A stretch of DNA of 64,000 nt from Bacteroidota bacterium (lineage in GTDB: Bacteria; Bacteroidota; Ignavibacteria; Ignavibacteriales; Ignavibacteriaceae). The stretch spans positions 62,001 to 126,000 of the forward strand of contig JAKAGV010000003.1 in NCBI GenBank assembly GCA_021815405.1. The letters run 5' to 3'. Of this stretch, positions 34,866 to 43,517 are shown one piece after another. The notes under the pieces were generated by a model. The model made no database searches. It was given only the letters and a program-made list of their open reading frames with translations, and was not told where the DNA came from. The translations under genes were made by a program, and so were the position numbers. The stretch's first letter is position 1. Each line of letters starts with the position of its first letter.

Positions 34866-36194
34866 CTAAATCTTTAGCTCCTTGCGTTTGCGCCACAGCG
34901 TTGTAATAGAAATGCCAAGTATTTGAGCGGCATCTTTAGGGTTGGGATGAGTTTTTAAAATTTCCTTTATATAATCTTTTTCTACTTCATTTAATGAAGG
35001 TAAATAATTTCCGGCAGGCAGTTCGGCTCCCTGATAAATTTCCGGTGGAAAATATTCAGGTTTAATTATTTTATCTTTAGTTAACACTATGGCACGGTTA
35101 ATTGCATTTTCCAATTCCCGTATATTACCAGGCCAAGAGTATTCATTTAAAATTTTTAATGCTTCGGGTGAAAGCATAATTTCACTGTCGGGTGAATATT
35201 TGTTTATAAAATATTCAGACAAATACGGTATATCTTCTTTTCTTTCCTTCAGCGGGGGAAGTTTAATTCTTACACCGCTAAGCCTGTAATAAAAATCTTC
35301 GCGCAAATCGCCGGATTTAATATCATCGTCGATGTTTCTGTTGGTAGCGCTGATAATTCTTACATTAATTTTTCTTGTAATGCTTTCTCCAACGCGTTCG
35401 AACTCCATGCTTTGTAAAAAGCGGAGTAATTTAACCTGCATTGGTTTAGAAATTTCTCCAACTTCATCAAGGAAAACCGTGCCTTGGTCGCCCATTTCAA
35501 ATCTGCCAATTCTGTCTTTTAATGCGCCTGTAAAGGATCCTTTCATGTGCCCGAATATTTCGCTTTCGAATAAACTTTCAGGAATTGCGGCACAGTTAAC
35601 CGGCACAAACGGATTAGTTTTTCTTTTACTATTTAAATGGATATACCTGGCAAGAATTTCTTTGCCGGTTCCGCTTTCACCTTCGATTAAAACGGGGAGG
35701 TCGCTGTCTGCGATATCCTTGCAGAGCTTAAGTATCTCACGCATCTGAAAGTTGTTGGAAATAATCTCGCCGTTGCCCTCGGTATCTTCAACTTCAGCCC
35801 TTAATCCTTTTAATTCTTTAAGGAGAATATGATGCTCAAATACTCTATCGGCAAGATGAATAAACTCTTTATGAGTAAACGGCTTGGTAATATAATCATA
35901 AGCACCGCCTTTAATGGCTTCAACAGCAGTCTCAATTGTACCGTGAGCAGTCATCAAAACAGAAGTTGTATCTGGCGATATTTTTTTCAACTCGGCAAGA
36001 GTTTGAAGCCCATCCATAGGCTCCATCTTCAGATCGATAAAAGCAATATCAAAATAAATTTCCTGTGCTCTCTTCAGAGCCTCAACAGGATGACTGAAAA
36101 TCTCCGGGAGAAAATTCTGTGAACTCAACGAGAGTTCGATCATCTTCAGGATGTTTATCTCATCATCAATTACAAGTACTCGTCCTTTATTCAT
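34866..36194 (-). CDS. NtrC-family sigma-54-dependent response regulator
   Basis: The 442-aa protein has a receiver domain (phosphoacceptor Asp54 in AFIDLKM; Asp10/Asp11; Thr82; Lys104), an AAA+ domain with Walker A GESGTGKE (172-179), Walker B VFLDEV with Asp243, and the sigma-54 contact loop GSFTGA (219-224, one residue off the canonical GAFTGA), and a Fis-type helix-turn-helix at the C terminus (NPKDAAQILGISITTLWRKRK). Its start overlaps the kinase stop by 8 nt (ATGAATAA), so the two are coupled. The operators in front of exbB are its likely targets. Confidence 0.94.
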   Translation of the reverse strand: MNKGRVLVIDDEINILKMIELSLSSQNFLPEIFSHPVEALKRAQEIYFDIAFIDLKMEPMDGLQTLAELKKISPDTTSVLMTAHGTIETAVEAIKGGAYDYITKPFTHKEFIHLADRVFEHHILLKELKGLRAEVEDTEGNGEIISNNFQMREILKLCKDIADSDLPVLIEGESGTGKEILARYIHLNSKRKTNPFVPVNCAAIPESLFESEIFGHMKGSFTGALKDRIGRFEMGDQGTVFLDEVGEISKPMQVKLLRFLQSMEFERVGESITRKINVRIISATNRNIDDDIKSGDLREDFYYRLSGVRIKLPPLKERKEDIPYLSEYFINKYSPDSEIMLSPEALKILNEYSWPGNIRELENAINRAIVLTKDKIIKPEYFPPEIYQGAELPAGNYLPSLNEVEKDYIKEILKTHPNPKDAAQILGISITTLWRKRKELKI

Positions 36195-38055
36195 TTTGCC
36201 GGATCGGAATAGTTATTTCAAACTTACTGCCCTGACCCTGTTTACTCCAAACATTTATAGAGCCATGGTGCATTTCTATAATTTCTTTAGCGATAGTTAA
36301 TCCCAAACCAACGCTGCCAGGTTTGCTGCCGCTGACCTGAACAAATTTATCAAATATCTTATCAAGGTATTCCGGGCTAATACCTTTGCCGGTATCCGTG
36401 ATAGAAATTAGAACGTCAGATTTTCTTGCTTCCGCAGCCAACGAAATTTCTCCGCCTCTGTCTGTAAATTTTATCGAGTTGCCGATGAAATTTCCTATTG
36501 CTCTTAAAAGGTAATCATAATCCGCATGAATTAACGGAAGGTCGCCATTTCCCTGGTACGTTAATCTAATATTTTTCTCTTTGCACTGAAGCGAATATGA
36601 GTTGATACATTCTTTTAATAAGGAGCTAACGCTTACTGATTTTAATTCAAGCTTGATGCCACCTGACTCAATTCGCGAAAGCTCAAGAATTTCTTTTACG
36701 AGCTTGTTCAATCTGTCGTAGTCGGACTTCATCGATGAAATTAATTCTTTCTGTTTTTCAGATAAGTTTCCTACAACTCCATCACCTAAAATACCGACAG
36801 CCATTCCCATAGAAGTAAGAGGAGTCTTTAATTCATGAGATACTTTTGCTACGAATTCAGATTTAAGTCTGTCAAGCTCTTCATATTTTGTAATATCGCT
36901 AAAAACGATTAAAGCGGCATTAGCTGATTGAGTAACTTCGCGGAGGTCGTTACCGGGTAAATTGAGAAGCGAATATCTAAGCTTAAAGTACCTAATATTT
37001 CCCGCTGTATCTAGAGTTTGAAAAATATCTTCGTGATGGTTTTGAGAATTACCGCAAATATAGGTTCGGACATTGCCGCAAATTTTTTCGTCTCTTATTA
37101 AACTAGTCAGCAAGGAATGGTCATCAGGGGTTTTCCCAAACTCTGTTGTGAAAGCTTTATTAGCGAGCAAAATATGCATTTCGCTGTCGACCATTAAAAC
37201 GGGATCATTGATGCTTTCGATTATAATGTCCGATTTTCTTTTTTCGTATAATATTTTGTTGATGTTCAATTTCTCATAACGCTTTAGTCTTCCAACCATG
37301 CTGTTAAATTCATCGGCTAAAATTCCGATCTCGTCGGAATCTCCGGCAGGAATTACTTGATCGAAATTTCCGGCAGAAATATGTTTTACCGATCGTGTAA
37401 GATCTTTTACCGGCTTGACAATGAACTCAGAGAATTTAGTACTGAAGACTAAGCTTAGGACAGTTCCTAAAATTGCAAGAAAGAGCATAGTGAATGCTGC
37501 AATTCTAGTTATAGACTGAACGCTATCCTCAGCCCTCTGGATAAAATTATGGTTGGTTTCAAAGAGCTGATATAATTTAGCTTTTATATTATTGGCTAAA
37601 TTAATTGACTTAGTATAGTTATTCTGATTTTCGAGCTTATTTGGATAATTCATCGGGAAAGAGATAAGATAATTTATCTCAGTTACAAACAGCCTGTATT
37701 GATCGTTTAAACTATCAAGAATTGAGATCTCCTTTGTTGTGGAAGCTGCAACTCTAGCTCTCTCAAACCAATAAAAGAAATCCTGTTTTGCGGCATCAAA
37801 AGTATTATAGCCTTTCTCCCGATTATCACCTTTATAAATCATAAAAAGCCCGTTGATCTGGTTATCAAGAGATCGGACCATATTGTCGGTAGCAACGATG
37901 CTGGAATAGTTCTGAACAATAATAGCCCGAAATGATTCATTAAGCCGATTGAAATTATAAAGGCTCCAGATCATCACGCAAATCATAATCAGGATAACAA
38001 CAATGTATCCTGCCAGGATTTTCGCTCTAAGGGTTGTAAATAATGTTCTAAACAT
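36187..38055 (-). CDS. Membrane histidine kinase, KinB-like
   Basis: The 622-aa kinase has transmembrane helices at about 13-33 and 185-205 enclosing a helical periplasmic sensor, then a HAMP domain (206-258), a PAS domain (about 275-390), a HisKA dimerisation domain with phospho-His407 in FVAKVSHELKTPL, and an ATPase domain (N box IGNFIGNSIKF; G1 DTGKGIS; G2 GLGLTIAKEI). Arrangement resembles Pseudomonas KinB, whose partner AlgB is also NtrC-like; this is an architectural analogy. It is paired with the regulator that follows. Confidence 0.92.
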   Translation of the reverse strand: MFRTLFTTLRAKILAGYIVVILIMICVMIWSLYNFNRLNESFRAIIVQNYSSIVATDNMVRSLDNQINGLFMIYKGDNREKGYNTFDAAKQDFFYWFERARVAASTTKEISILDSLNDQYRLFVTEINYLISFPMNYPNKLENQNNYTKSINLANNIKAKLYQLFETNHNFIQRAEDSVQSITRIAAFTMLFLAILGTVLSLVFSTKFSEFIVKPVKDLTRSVKHISAGNFDQVIPAGDSDEIGILADEFNSMVGRLKRYEKLNINKILYEKRKSDIIIESINDPVLMVDSEMHILLANKAFTTEFGKTPDDHSLLTSLIRDEKICGNVRTYICGNSQNHHEDIFQTLDTAGNIRYFKLRYSLLNLPGNDLREVTQSANAALIVFSDITKYEELDRLKSEFVAKVSHELKTPLTSMGMAVGILGDGVVGNLSEKQKELISSMKSDYDRLNKLVKEILELSRIESGGIKLELKSVSVSSLLKECINSYSLQCKEKNIRLTYQGNGDLPLIHADYDYLLRAIGNFIGNSIKFTDRGGEISLAAEARKSDVLISITDTGKGISPEYLDKIFDKFVQVSGSKPGSVGLGLTIAKEIIEMHHGSINVWSKQGQGSKFEITIPIRQNE

Positions 38056-38095
38056 ATTTGTTAAAATTTTACCCAGCCATAATTAATTAAATTTC

Positions 38096-38123
38096 AATAT
38101 AAAAACAAAACCGGGAAAATCAA
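38096..38123 (-). promoter_or_regulatory. Candidate promoter of the kinase-regulator genes
   Basis: On the - strand TTGATT (38118-38123) and TATATT (38096-38101) are separated by 16 nt, giving a leader of about 35 nt before the kinase ATG. The -10 equals that of the rpsL promoter. Confidence 0.5.
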
Positions 38124-38284
38124 GCACTATGGGTATTCTGTCAGTATGCGGTGCATTCAAAATAAAATTCTTCATATCATTCATTTGACTTTTAACTGAA
38201 TAACGAAGAAAATTTATAAATTTGTTTGAATGAAAAAATTTTTATAACTAATTATATCGAACGGAATTGATAGGGAAGGATTGA

Positions 38285-39526
38285 TTAAGAAATTTGTTGA
38301 ATGGACTGTTCGATAGAATTGACTTCAATTTTCGCTTTGATCTTTTTATAATATTTTAAGGCAGCCATAAAATAAGATTTGCTCTCATCTATATTGCGCA
38401 TTTCTTGATAAAGCGTTCCCAACTCCATAGATGTTTCGGCTTCATTAAGTTCATTATGAAGCTCCTTGTTGAGTCGTAAGCTGGTTAGCAGGTAACTTTC
38501 TGCGAGCTGGTGCTTACCAAGCTTTCGCTGAATAATTCCTTTAGTCTTATAAATGTCTGCAACAGAAAGCTTATCATTAGTGTCATGACAAATTTCAAGC
38601 GCTTTGTTTGCAAAAGCGTCGGCAAGATAAAAATCATTTTGAATCGTGTAGATAAATGCCTTGCTTAAATATGCCAAGCCGATCGAGGGCATATAACCGG
38701 TTTGCATTGAAATTGAAATGCACCGGTCAAATTCCTGAGTTGCATTTTTAAATTGATTTTTTTTGGTATATAGCATTCCAAGATTATGTCTAACTTCTGC
38801 AATTCGCTTTAGATCTTTTATCTTCTCGAAGTTTAAAAGAGCACGGCGGTAATAGGAAAGTGCATTCTCAAAGTCACCAAGTATGTTGTAAATAATGCCA
38901 AGGTTGACTGCGATTTTGCCAGTCAATGAATTGTCTCTTAGGCTTTCCAGAATTTCCAAGCTTCTTTCAAAATGTTCCTTAGCTTTTTTAAGATTTCCGA
39001 GATCCCCGTAAATAGTGCCCATTAAGTTTTCACAGTTTGCGCAGCCCTTTAGGTCGTTTAGCTTTTTAAATATGCTATATGCAGATTTAATATGCTTAAA
39101 GCTTTCATTCCAGTCTGCCTGTCTGCTGAATATTTCTCCCAAAGAAAATTCGGCAGAAGCAACCAGGTTTTGAAGTTCTTTTTCTTCCTTAATTTCTTTA
39201 ATTACTTTTTCATGAATATAGACAGCAGGAGTTGCATCACCAGCAGTAATAGAAAACTGTCCTAAGTGCAGAAGGAATTCGATAAATTTATATTTATCAA
39301 GTTTTAATTCTGCAAAGGTAATTAGAAGATCAATTTGTGATTTGTTATTGAGAAATTGTCTAGAGTCAAATTCGATTTGTTTTTTTGTATTTGAATCCAA
39401 AGGATAAGGTTTTGCAGAGCTTTCAACCGAAAGAAGTTTTGAAAGCTCTGCTAAATCCTTTTTATCAAAAAAATTCTTTAGGGTTTTTTCTAAAAAAACT
39501 TTCCCGTTTTCGTCAGTCGTTTTCAA
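38285..39526 (-). CDS. Cytosolic TPR-repeat protein
   Basis: The 413-aa protein lacks a signal peptide and consists of a short N-terminal region and roughly seven TPRs of the kinesin-light-chain/Rap type (ANCENLMGTIYGDLGNLKKAKEHF; AVNLGIIYNILGDFENALSYY; EVRHNLGMLYTKKNQFKNATQEF, each under a repeat register). Such proteins scaffold complexes or bind signalling peptides. It is transcribed towards the kinase genes, 229 nt upstream of them, so a link is possible but not shown. No enzymatic domain is visible. Confidence 0.82.
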   Translation of the reverse strand: MKTTDENGKVFLEKTLKNFFDKKDLAELSKLLSVESSAKPYPLDSNTKKQIEFDSRQFLNNKSQIDLLITFAELKLDKYKFIEFLLHLGQFSITAGDATPAVYIHEKVIKEIKEEKELQNLVASAEFSLGEIFSRQADWNESFKHIKSAYSIFKKLNDLKGCANCENLMGTIYGDLGNLKKAKEHFERSLEILESLRDNSLTGKIAVNLGIIYNILGDFENALSYYRRALLNFEKIKDLKRIAEVRHNLGMLYTKKNQFKNATQEFDRCISISMQTGYMPSIGLAYLSKAFIYTIQNDFYLADAFANKALEICHDTNDKLSVADIYKTKGIIQRKLGKHQLAESYLLTSLRLNKELHNELNEAETSMELGTLYQEMRNIDESKSYFMAALKYYKKIKAKIEVNSIEQSIQQIS

Positions 39527-39589
39527 TTCATATCTCGTTGCGTTAATAGATTATTACGAGTGTGAAAACATTTAAATTTCTTCAATTAA

Positions 39590-40156
39590 CTATTTGGCAA
39601 AAGCGTAACGTGAAAAATGATCTATCTTTGCACCAACGACAAGGATAGTACCAGTTTTATAATTTACAAAGATGCCGTTGTTTTGAACTTCCACTAAATT
39701 ACCACTGTCGTCAACATAGTAGAACCCTATATTATCTTTAGTTATACCGAGTTGCTGCAGGTTCAATCCGCTGAATGATAAAGTGAGAGACAAGGATTTG
39801 TCAAAAGTCATGTGAGGTGCAAAGTCAAGACCTGCATATTCGTTATCTGTAGACATAGAAATATCAACAGTACCGTCAAAAGCTTTTCGCGGTATAAAAA
39901 GTTTAGCAAATGTTTTTATATTATCTCCATTTGCGTCGGTGTAGCTTCCGCGAAGAAACATTACATCTCCACGATCTCCATTAACTTCTTCACTTATTGA
40001 TAAAGAGGAAGCTTTGCTCAATCCAGCCTTGGAAGGCAGTTTAACAATTTGCTTGCCGGAGGATACAGGTTGAGTAGTATTATTTGTAACCAGGTCTGAA
40101 CATCCGAATAAGAAGAGACCTGTTGCAATCGCAGCAAGTACCAACAGTTTTTTCAT
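39590..40156 (-). CDS. Small lipoprotein, 188 aa
   Basis: Starting at ATG 40156 the protein begins MKKLLVLAAIATGLFLFGCS, with lipobox LFGC, and continues as a beta-rich secreted domain (SLSISEEVNGDRGDVMFLRGSYT; LTLSFSGLNLQQLGITKDNI) ending SRYAFAK. Upstream ATGs would add 42 residues that look non-coding and have no better ribosome-binding site. No family is recognised; the end of the domain (DDSGNLVEVQNN...) resembles surface-protein modules in this phylum, an inference only. Its 63-nt gap to the TPR gene contains no clear signal. Confidence 0.75.
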   Translation of the reverse strand: MKKLLVLAAIATGLFLFGCSDLVTNNTTQPVSSGKQIVKLPSKAGLSKASSLSISEEVNGDRGDVMFLRGSYTDANGDNIKTFAKLFIPRKAFDGTVDISMSTDNEYAGLDFAPHMTFDKSLSLTLSFSGLNLQQLGITKDNIGFYYVDDSGNLVEVQNNGIFVNYKTGTILVVGAKIDHFSRYAFAK

Positions 40157-40642
40157 TTTGTTACCCATATAAATTTGTTTGATAAAGTATAGCGCTTTCA
40201 TAAATAATTTTTTATTCAGGTATACGCCCTCAACCCTTATGCCACAAAAAAGGGCAGTTTTTTTGCCATAGATGCATATCACATTGTTCGCTCGGAAAAT
40301 TTTACCGATATTTTTGTGTAAAAATTTCCCGGAAGAATGATTTCTTGACTGAGTAACGAGGACCTTACGTCAGTAATAGCGAAAAGTTTGTCATCATAAT
40401 TTGAGTCTGTCTAATAAGGTCATTCCAGTGAAAACGGGGATCTAAAAAGTTTATTATTTGGAATAGATTCTCACTTTCGCCTGCCTGCTGAAGGCAGGAG
40501 GAGATGACAATTAGAATATTCCAGCTTTAAAGGAATGGATTTAAGATTATAACTGAAATGCTATTGAGTTATAAATCAAGATAAAATAATTTAAGAATGG
40601 TCAGAGTTTAAATTCGAAATGGAGTTTAAGAAATCGAATAAA
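40157..40642. other. Intergenic region with palindromic repeat
   Basis: These 486 nt separate the lipoprotein from the isochorismatase gene on the same strand. They hold the REP-like element at 40419-40508 and an imperfect hairpin ACTGAGTAA...TTACGTCAGT (about 40353-40379). No gene of support is present; weak ORFs were ignored. Confidence 0.5.
40419..40508. repeat. REP-like imperfect palindromic element with internal hairpin
   Basis: GTCATTCC at the left and ATGAC at the right end are complementary, the inner arms GTGAAAACGGGGATCTA and TAGATTCTCACTTTCGC are imperfectly complementary, and a stem CCTGCCT-GCTGA-AGGCAGG (40480-40498) lies inside. This pattern is typical of small dispersed bacterial palindromes; only one clear copy was seen in the window. 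Confidence 0.6.
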
Positions 40643-41212
40643 TTATTTTACAATCCTGGAAATTTCTTTGAACTCATCAGTTCCGCAAACATTCAGAAGT
40701 TCAAACAGTATCGCCTCTGAAGTTGTAATTTCAATTTTATGTGATCTCATTCTATCCAGCGAAATCCGATAGTCAATTTCTTTTCTAGAAGAAACTGCAT
40801 CGGCAGCAATGTTGACTTGAAAGCTGCTTGCGATAAGATCAAGTGCGGTTTGCTGAACGCATACGTGACTTTCGATTCCTGCAATAACAACCTGGGAGAC
40901 GTTATTATCAACAAGCCTGGTAAAAAAATTCCCGGCTCCCGAACAACTGAAGCTCATCTTTTGTATTGGACTTAGTCCTTCAAGTTCTTTTAACAAAGGT
41001 TCGGCTGTTGTCCCCAACCCTTTTGGATATTGCTCAGTATAAAAAATTGGAATGTTCAACGCTTTAAATCCTTTTATAAGTTTCAGCGAATTAGCAACTA
41101 CCTGTTCAGGATTATTCATTACAGCTAATATTTTTTCCTGAATATCTATTAAAAGTAAAGCAGACTTTTCCCTTGATAAAATTATTTTATTTCTTTCAAT
41201 AGGTGCTTCCAT
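40643..41212 (-). CDS. Isochorismatase-fold cysteine hydrolase
   Basis: The 189-aa protein has the catalytic triad of the isochorismatase superfamily: Asp23 in LLIDIQEK, Lys85 in PIQKMSF and Cys118 in ESHVCVQQTA. The fold handles amide or ester hydrolysis (nicotinamidase, N-carbamoylsarcosine amidase, isochorismatase); the substrate here is unknown. Cys preceded by SHV is typical for the ycaC-like branch. It lies 17 nt downstream of the C39-like peptidase gene on the same strand, suggesting an operon. Confidence 0.85.
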   Translation of the reverse strand: MEAPIERNKIILSREKSALLLIDIQEKILAVMNNPEQVVANSLKLIKGFKALNIPIFYTEQYPKGLGTTAEPLLKELEGLSPIQKMSFSCSGAGNFFTRLVDNNVSQVVIAGIESHVCVQQTALDLIASSFQVNIAADAVSSRKEIDYRISLDRMRSHKIEITTSEAILFELLNVCGTDEFKEISRIVK

Positions 41213-41229
41213 GTTCTTCCTTTCAAAGT

Positions 41230-42066
41230 CTAATAAATTGGATCCATGCCGTACTTACCACAGGCGTACATCATTAATAAAGAGGTTAAATCGATAAGTG
41301 CTTTCTTCTGATCTTCCGCATAGATAACAAGGTCGTAAACTTCCGCAACGAATTGCATGTTCGTCAAAATCTTTTTCAATTCCTGGTATGTAGGAGTTCC
41401 GTGCCAGTTTGCTACTTCTTTAACGAGCAGATTCTCATGTCTTCTTAAAAATTCTGTAAATGAAATTGTCCTTTTGGAGACAGGTGTTCGTGGTCTGCAA
41501 ATATTAATCAAATCGTTAAAGTAAGTATCCCATTTTTCAGCAAGTTCTTTATTCCTATCCTGCATTACGTACCTGGCTTTTTCGAGAGAGAACTTTGCCT
41601 TAGTAGTAGGTTTAATATTAGGAGTAAGAGCATATCCGTCGTAACTTATATATCCGGTTTCGTCATCAACGTATTTCCATCTTTTGACGAGTTGTGTTTC
41701 GCTTAAAGTGATAATTACTTTATCAAGTCCGCTATCGACAACGATAAACTTATTTTGCTGTTCATTGATGACAGTAAACCAGTGTTCCCAATTATCGACG
41801 CTTAGAATGCATGGCAAACCCTGCTTAAGATGTTCGCTAAGAATTTTGAGTGCTTCTTCCGGAGTTTCCCTTCGAAAATATTTCATCTTGCAGTCAAAAC
41901 TTTTTGCTGCTTTTGCAAGACCAATTTCGTCGGTTCCATACCACCAGGTACTGCCAGCCCGTTTCCCGATTTCTCTTTCATTCTCGAATCTGCCAAGCAT
42001 AACCAGCGCATACTTTAATGCGAATGGTCCGCACTGATATTTATAGGGTTGAGGATAAAAGCTCAT
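41230..42066 (-). CDS. C39-like cysteine peptidase family protein
   Basis: From ATG 42066 the 278-aa protein begins with a papain-like peptidase fold: Cys12 in YKYQCGPFALKYAL, His95 in NWEHWFTV and Asp111 in IVVDSG. The C-terminal half (about 160-278) is helical without recognised motif. No signal peptide is visible, so it acts in the cytosol. It is divergent from an ATP-grasp ligase 94 bp away and probably co-transcribed with the isochorismatase gene. A longer start (42120) adds 18 residues and has no better ribosome-binding site. Substrate unknown. Confidence 0.78.
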   Translation of the reverse strand: MSFYPQPYKYQCGPFALKYALVMLGRFENEREIGKRAGSTWWYGTDEIGLAKAAKSFDCKMKYFRRETPEEALKILSEHLKQGLPCILSVDNWEHWFTVINEQQNKFIVVDSGLDKVIITLSETQLVKRWKYVDDETGYISYDGYALTPNIKPTTKAKFSLEKARYVMQDRNKELAEKWDTYFNDLINICRPRTPVSKRTISFTEFLRRHENLLVKEVANWHGTPTYQELKKILTNMQFVAEVYDLVIYAEDQKKALIDLTSLLMMYACGKYGMDPIY

Positions 42067-42160
42067 AGCTAAGTTTTTTTTATTATAAAATTTAAGCAAT
42101 GTTAATGAATAAATCATCATGTAAATTTTGCTGCCAAAAAGATTTTTTTTATTTTTCGAT

Positions 42161-43216
42161 ATGAAGCATAAATTTAAAGTAGCTGTAGTTTATAATGAAT
42201 CAAATCCCGATCTTTATATTAAATCGGGAGATATAACAAAAAAGGAACTTCCATTCACTCCTTATTTTGAAGTTGAAAATTACACCCCGGTGGAAGAATA
42301 CGAATTGTTAGCCAAGAGGCTTTCCACGACCGGTGTTGATGCATACACTTTGAATATTAAGGACGATATAGAATTCTTGATTTCTAATATCAAAAAAATG
42401 AAGCCGGATATAATATTCAATTTTGTTGAGCTGTATAAAGATAATGCCCGACTTGAGATGAACGTAGTTGGTCTGCTTGAACTAATGGGAATACCGTACA
42501 CCGGCGCGCCTCCGATAGCACTTGCAAACTGTCAGAATAAAGTTCTTGCCAAAGCAATGTTAAATGCGGTTGGAATTAAGACTCCGAAAGCCATGGTAAT
42601 AAAAAAAAAATTGAAAAGTTATAAACTTGGACTGAATTTTCCGTTAATAATCAAACCAGCTTTTGAAGATGCAAGCGTAGGGATTGAAAATGAGTCGATA
42701 GTTGAAAATAGCAGGCAGCTAAAAAAGCGAGTTGAATATGTACTGGACTATTTTCAACAGCCCGCACTGGCTGAGGAATTTATAGATGGTAGAGAACTGA
42801 ATGTTGCTGTACTCGGTGATAAGAATCCGGAAGTCCTTCCAATTAGTGAGATAGACTTTTCATTAATGCCGGATCATTTATATAACATTGTCAGCTATCA
42901 GGCAAAATGGGATCCTCTGCATGAAGCTTACCACAAAACCATTCCAAGCTGTCCGGCAAAGCTTTCCAAAAGAATAGAAATAAAGGCAAAGGAAATTGCT
43001 TTAAAAGCATTTCATACGATGGGCTGCAGAGACTACGCCAGAGTAGATATGCGTCTAAATAAAAATAATGAACTTTATGTGTTAGAAGTAAATCCTAATC
43101 CGGATTTAACAGAAGGTGCAGGATTCATGCGGTCTTCAGAAGCTGCAGGATATTCTTACGAAAAAACATTGAAAAAGATCATCACTCTTACCTGGGCAAG
43201 AAGGCGAAAAGCATAA
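42161..43216 (+). CDS. ATP-grasp ligase, D-alanine--D-alanine ligase-like
   Basis: The 351-aa protein has an N-terminal preATP-grasp domain (KVAVVYNESNPDLYIKSGD) and ATP-grasp domain: LIIKPAFEDASVGI, AEEFIDGRELNVAVLG, DYARVDMRLNKNNELYVLEVNPNPDL, with metal ligands in the last. MGIPYTGAPPIALANCQNK replaces the typical Ddl sequence, and canonical Ddl contact residues are not obvious, so another carboxylate-amine substrate is likely. Start is ATG 42161 (MKHKFKVAVV); TTG 42128 is an alternative. It is divergently paired with the C39-like peptidase. Confidence 0.82.
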   Translation: MKHKFKVAVVYNESNPDLYIKSGDITKKELPFTPYFEVENYTPVEEYELLAKRLSTTGVDAYTLNIKDDIEFLISNIKKMKPDIIFNFVELYKDNARLEMNVVGLLELMGIPYTGAPPIALANCQNKVLAKAMLNAVGIKTPKAMVIKKKLKSYKLGLNFPLIIKPAFEDASVGIENESIVENSRQLKKRVEYVLDYFQQPALAEEFIDGRELNVAVLGDKNPEVLPISEIDFSLMPDHLYNIVSYQAKWDPLHEAYHKTIPSCPAKLSKRIEIKAKEIALKAFHTMGCRDYARVDMRLNKNNELYVLEVNPNPDLTEGAGFMRSSEAAGYSYEKTLKKIITLTWARRRKA

Positions 43217-43263
43217 ATAAGTTTTAGAGAAAGAAATAAAAACTTATCTGGGAAAAAATAATT

Positions 43264-43317
43264 TGTCATTCATCAGTCAATAAAAGTCATTAAGTTGTTC
43301 AATTACAATGAATGACA
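43264..43317. repeat. Inverted repeat upstream of MFS gene
   Basis: TGTCATTCAT (43264-43273) and ATGAATGACA (43308-43317) form a perfect 10-bp inverted repeat with a 34-nt spacer. The 300-nt gap between the ligase and the MFS gene holds no ORF. Function unknown; it could be a terminator region or regulator site. Confidence 0.45.
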
Positions 43318-43517
43318 GTGAAGCATATGACCATTGAATGACTGTTAAAAAGCAAATACAGTGAACATTCTTTTCCTTGCTAAGAATTAGCATAATTTTT
43401 GGGGCATAGTTTCATCCGGTCATCGTCACATTCCAATTTAAAAATTGATATTAGCTTACACACTGTTTCCATTCTTCTTTAGCTGTAACCTATTTTCAAA
43501 ACATCTTTGAGGTTATA

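Noticed and set aside
38083-38184. 33-codon ORF on the - strand upstream of the histidine kinase
   Set aside because: No ribosome-binding site, unlikely composition, and it overlaps the proposed kinase promoter.
42128-42160. TTG 42128 as start of the ATP-grasp ligase
   Set aside because: The added residues are hydrophobic and aromatic and unlike the family; ATG 42161 gives a normal amino terminus, although neither start has a clear ribosome-binding site.
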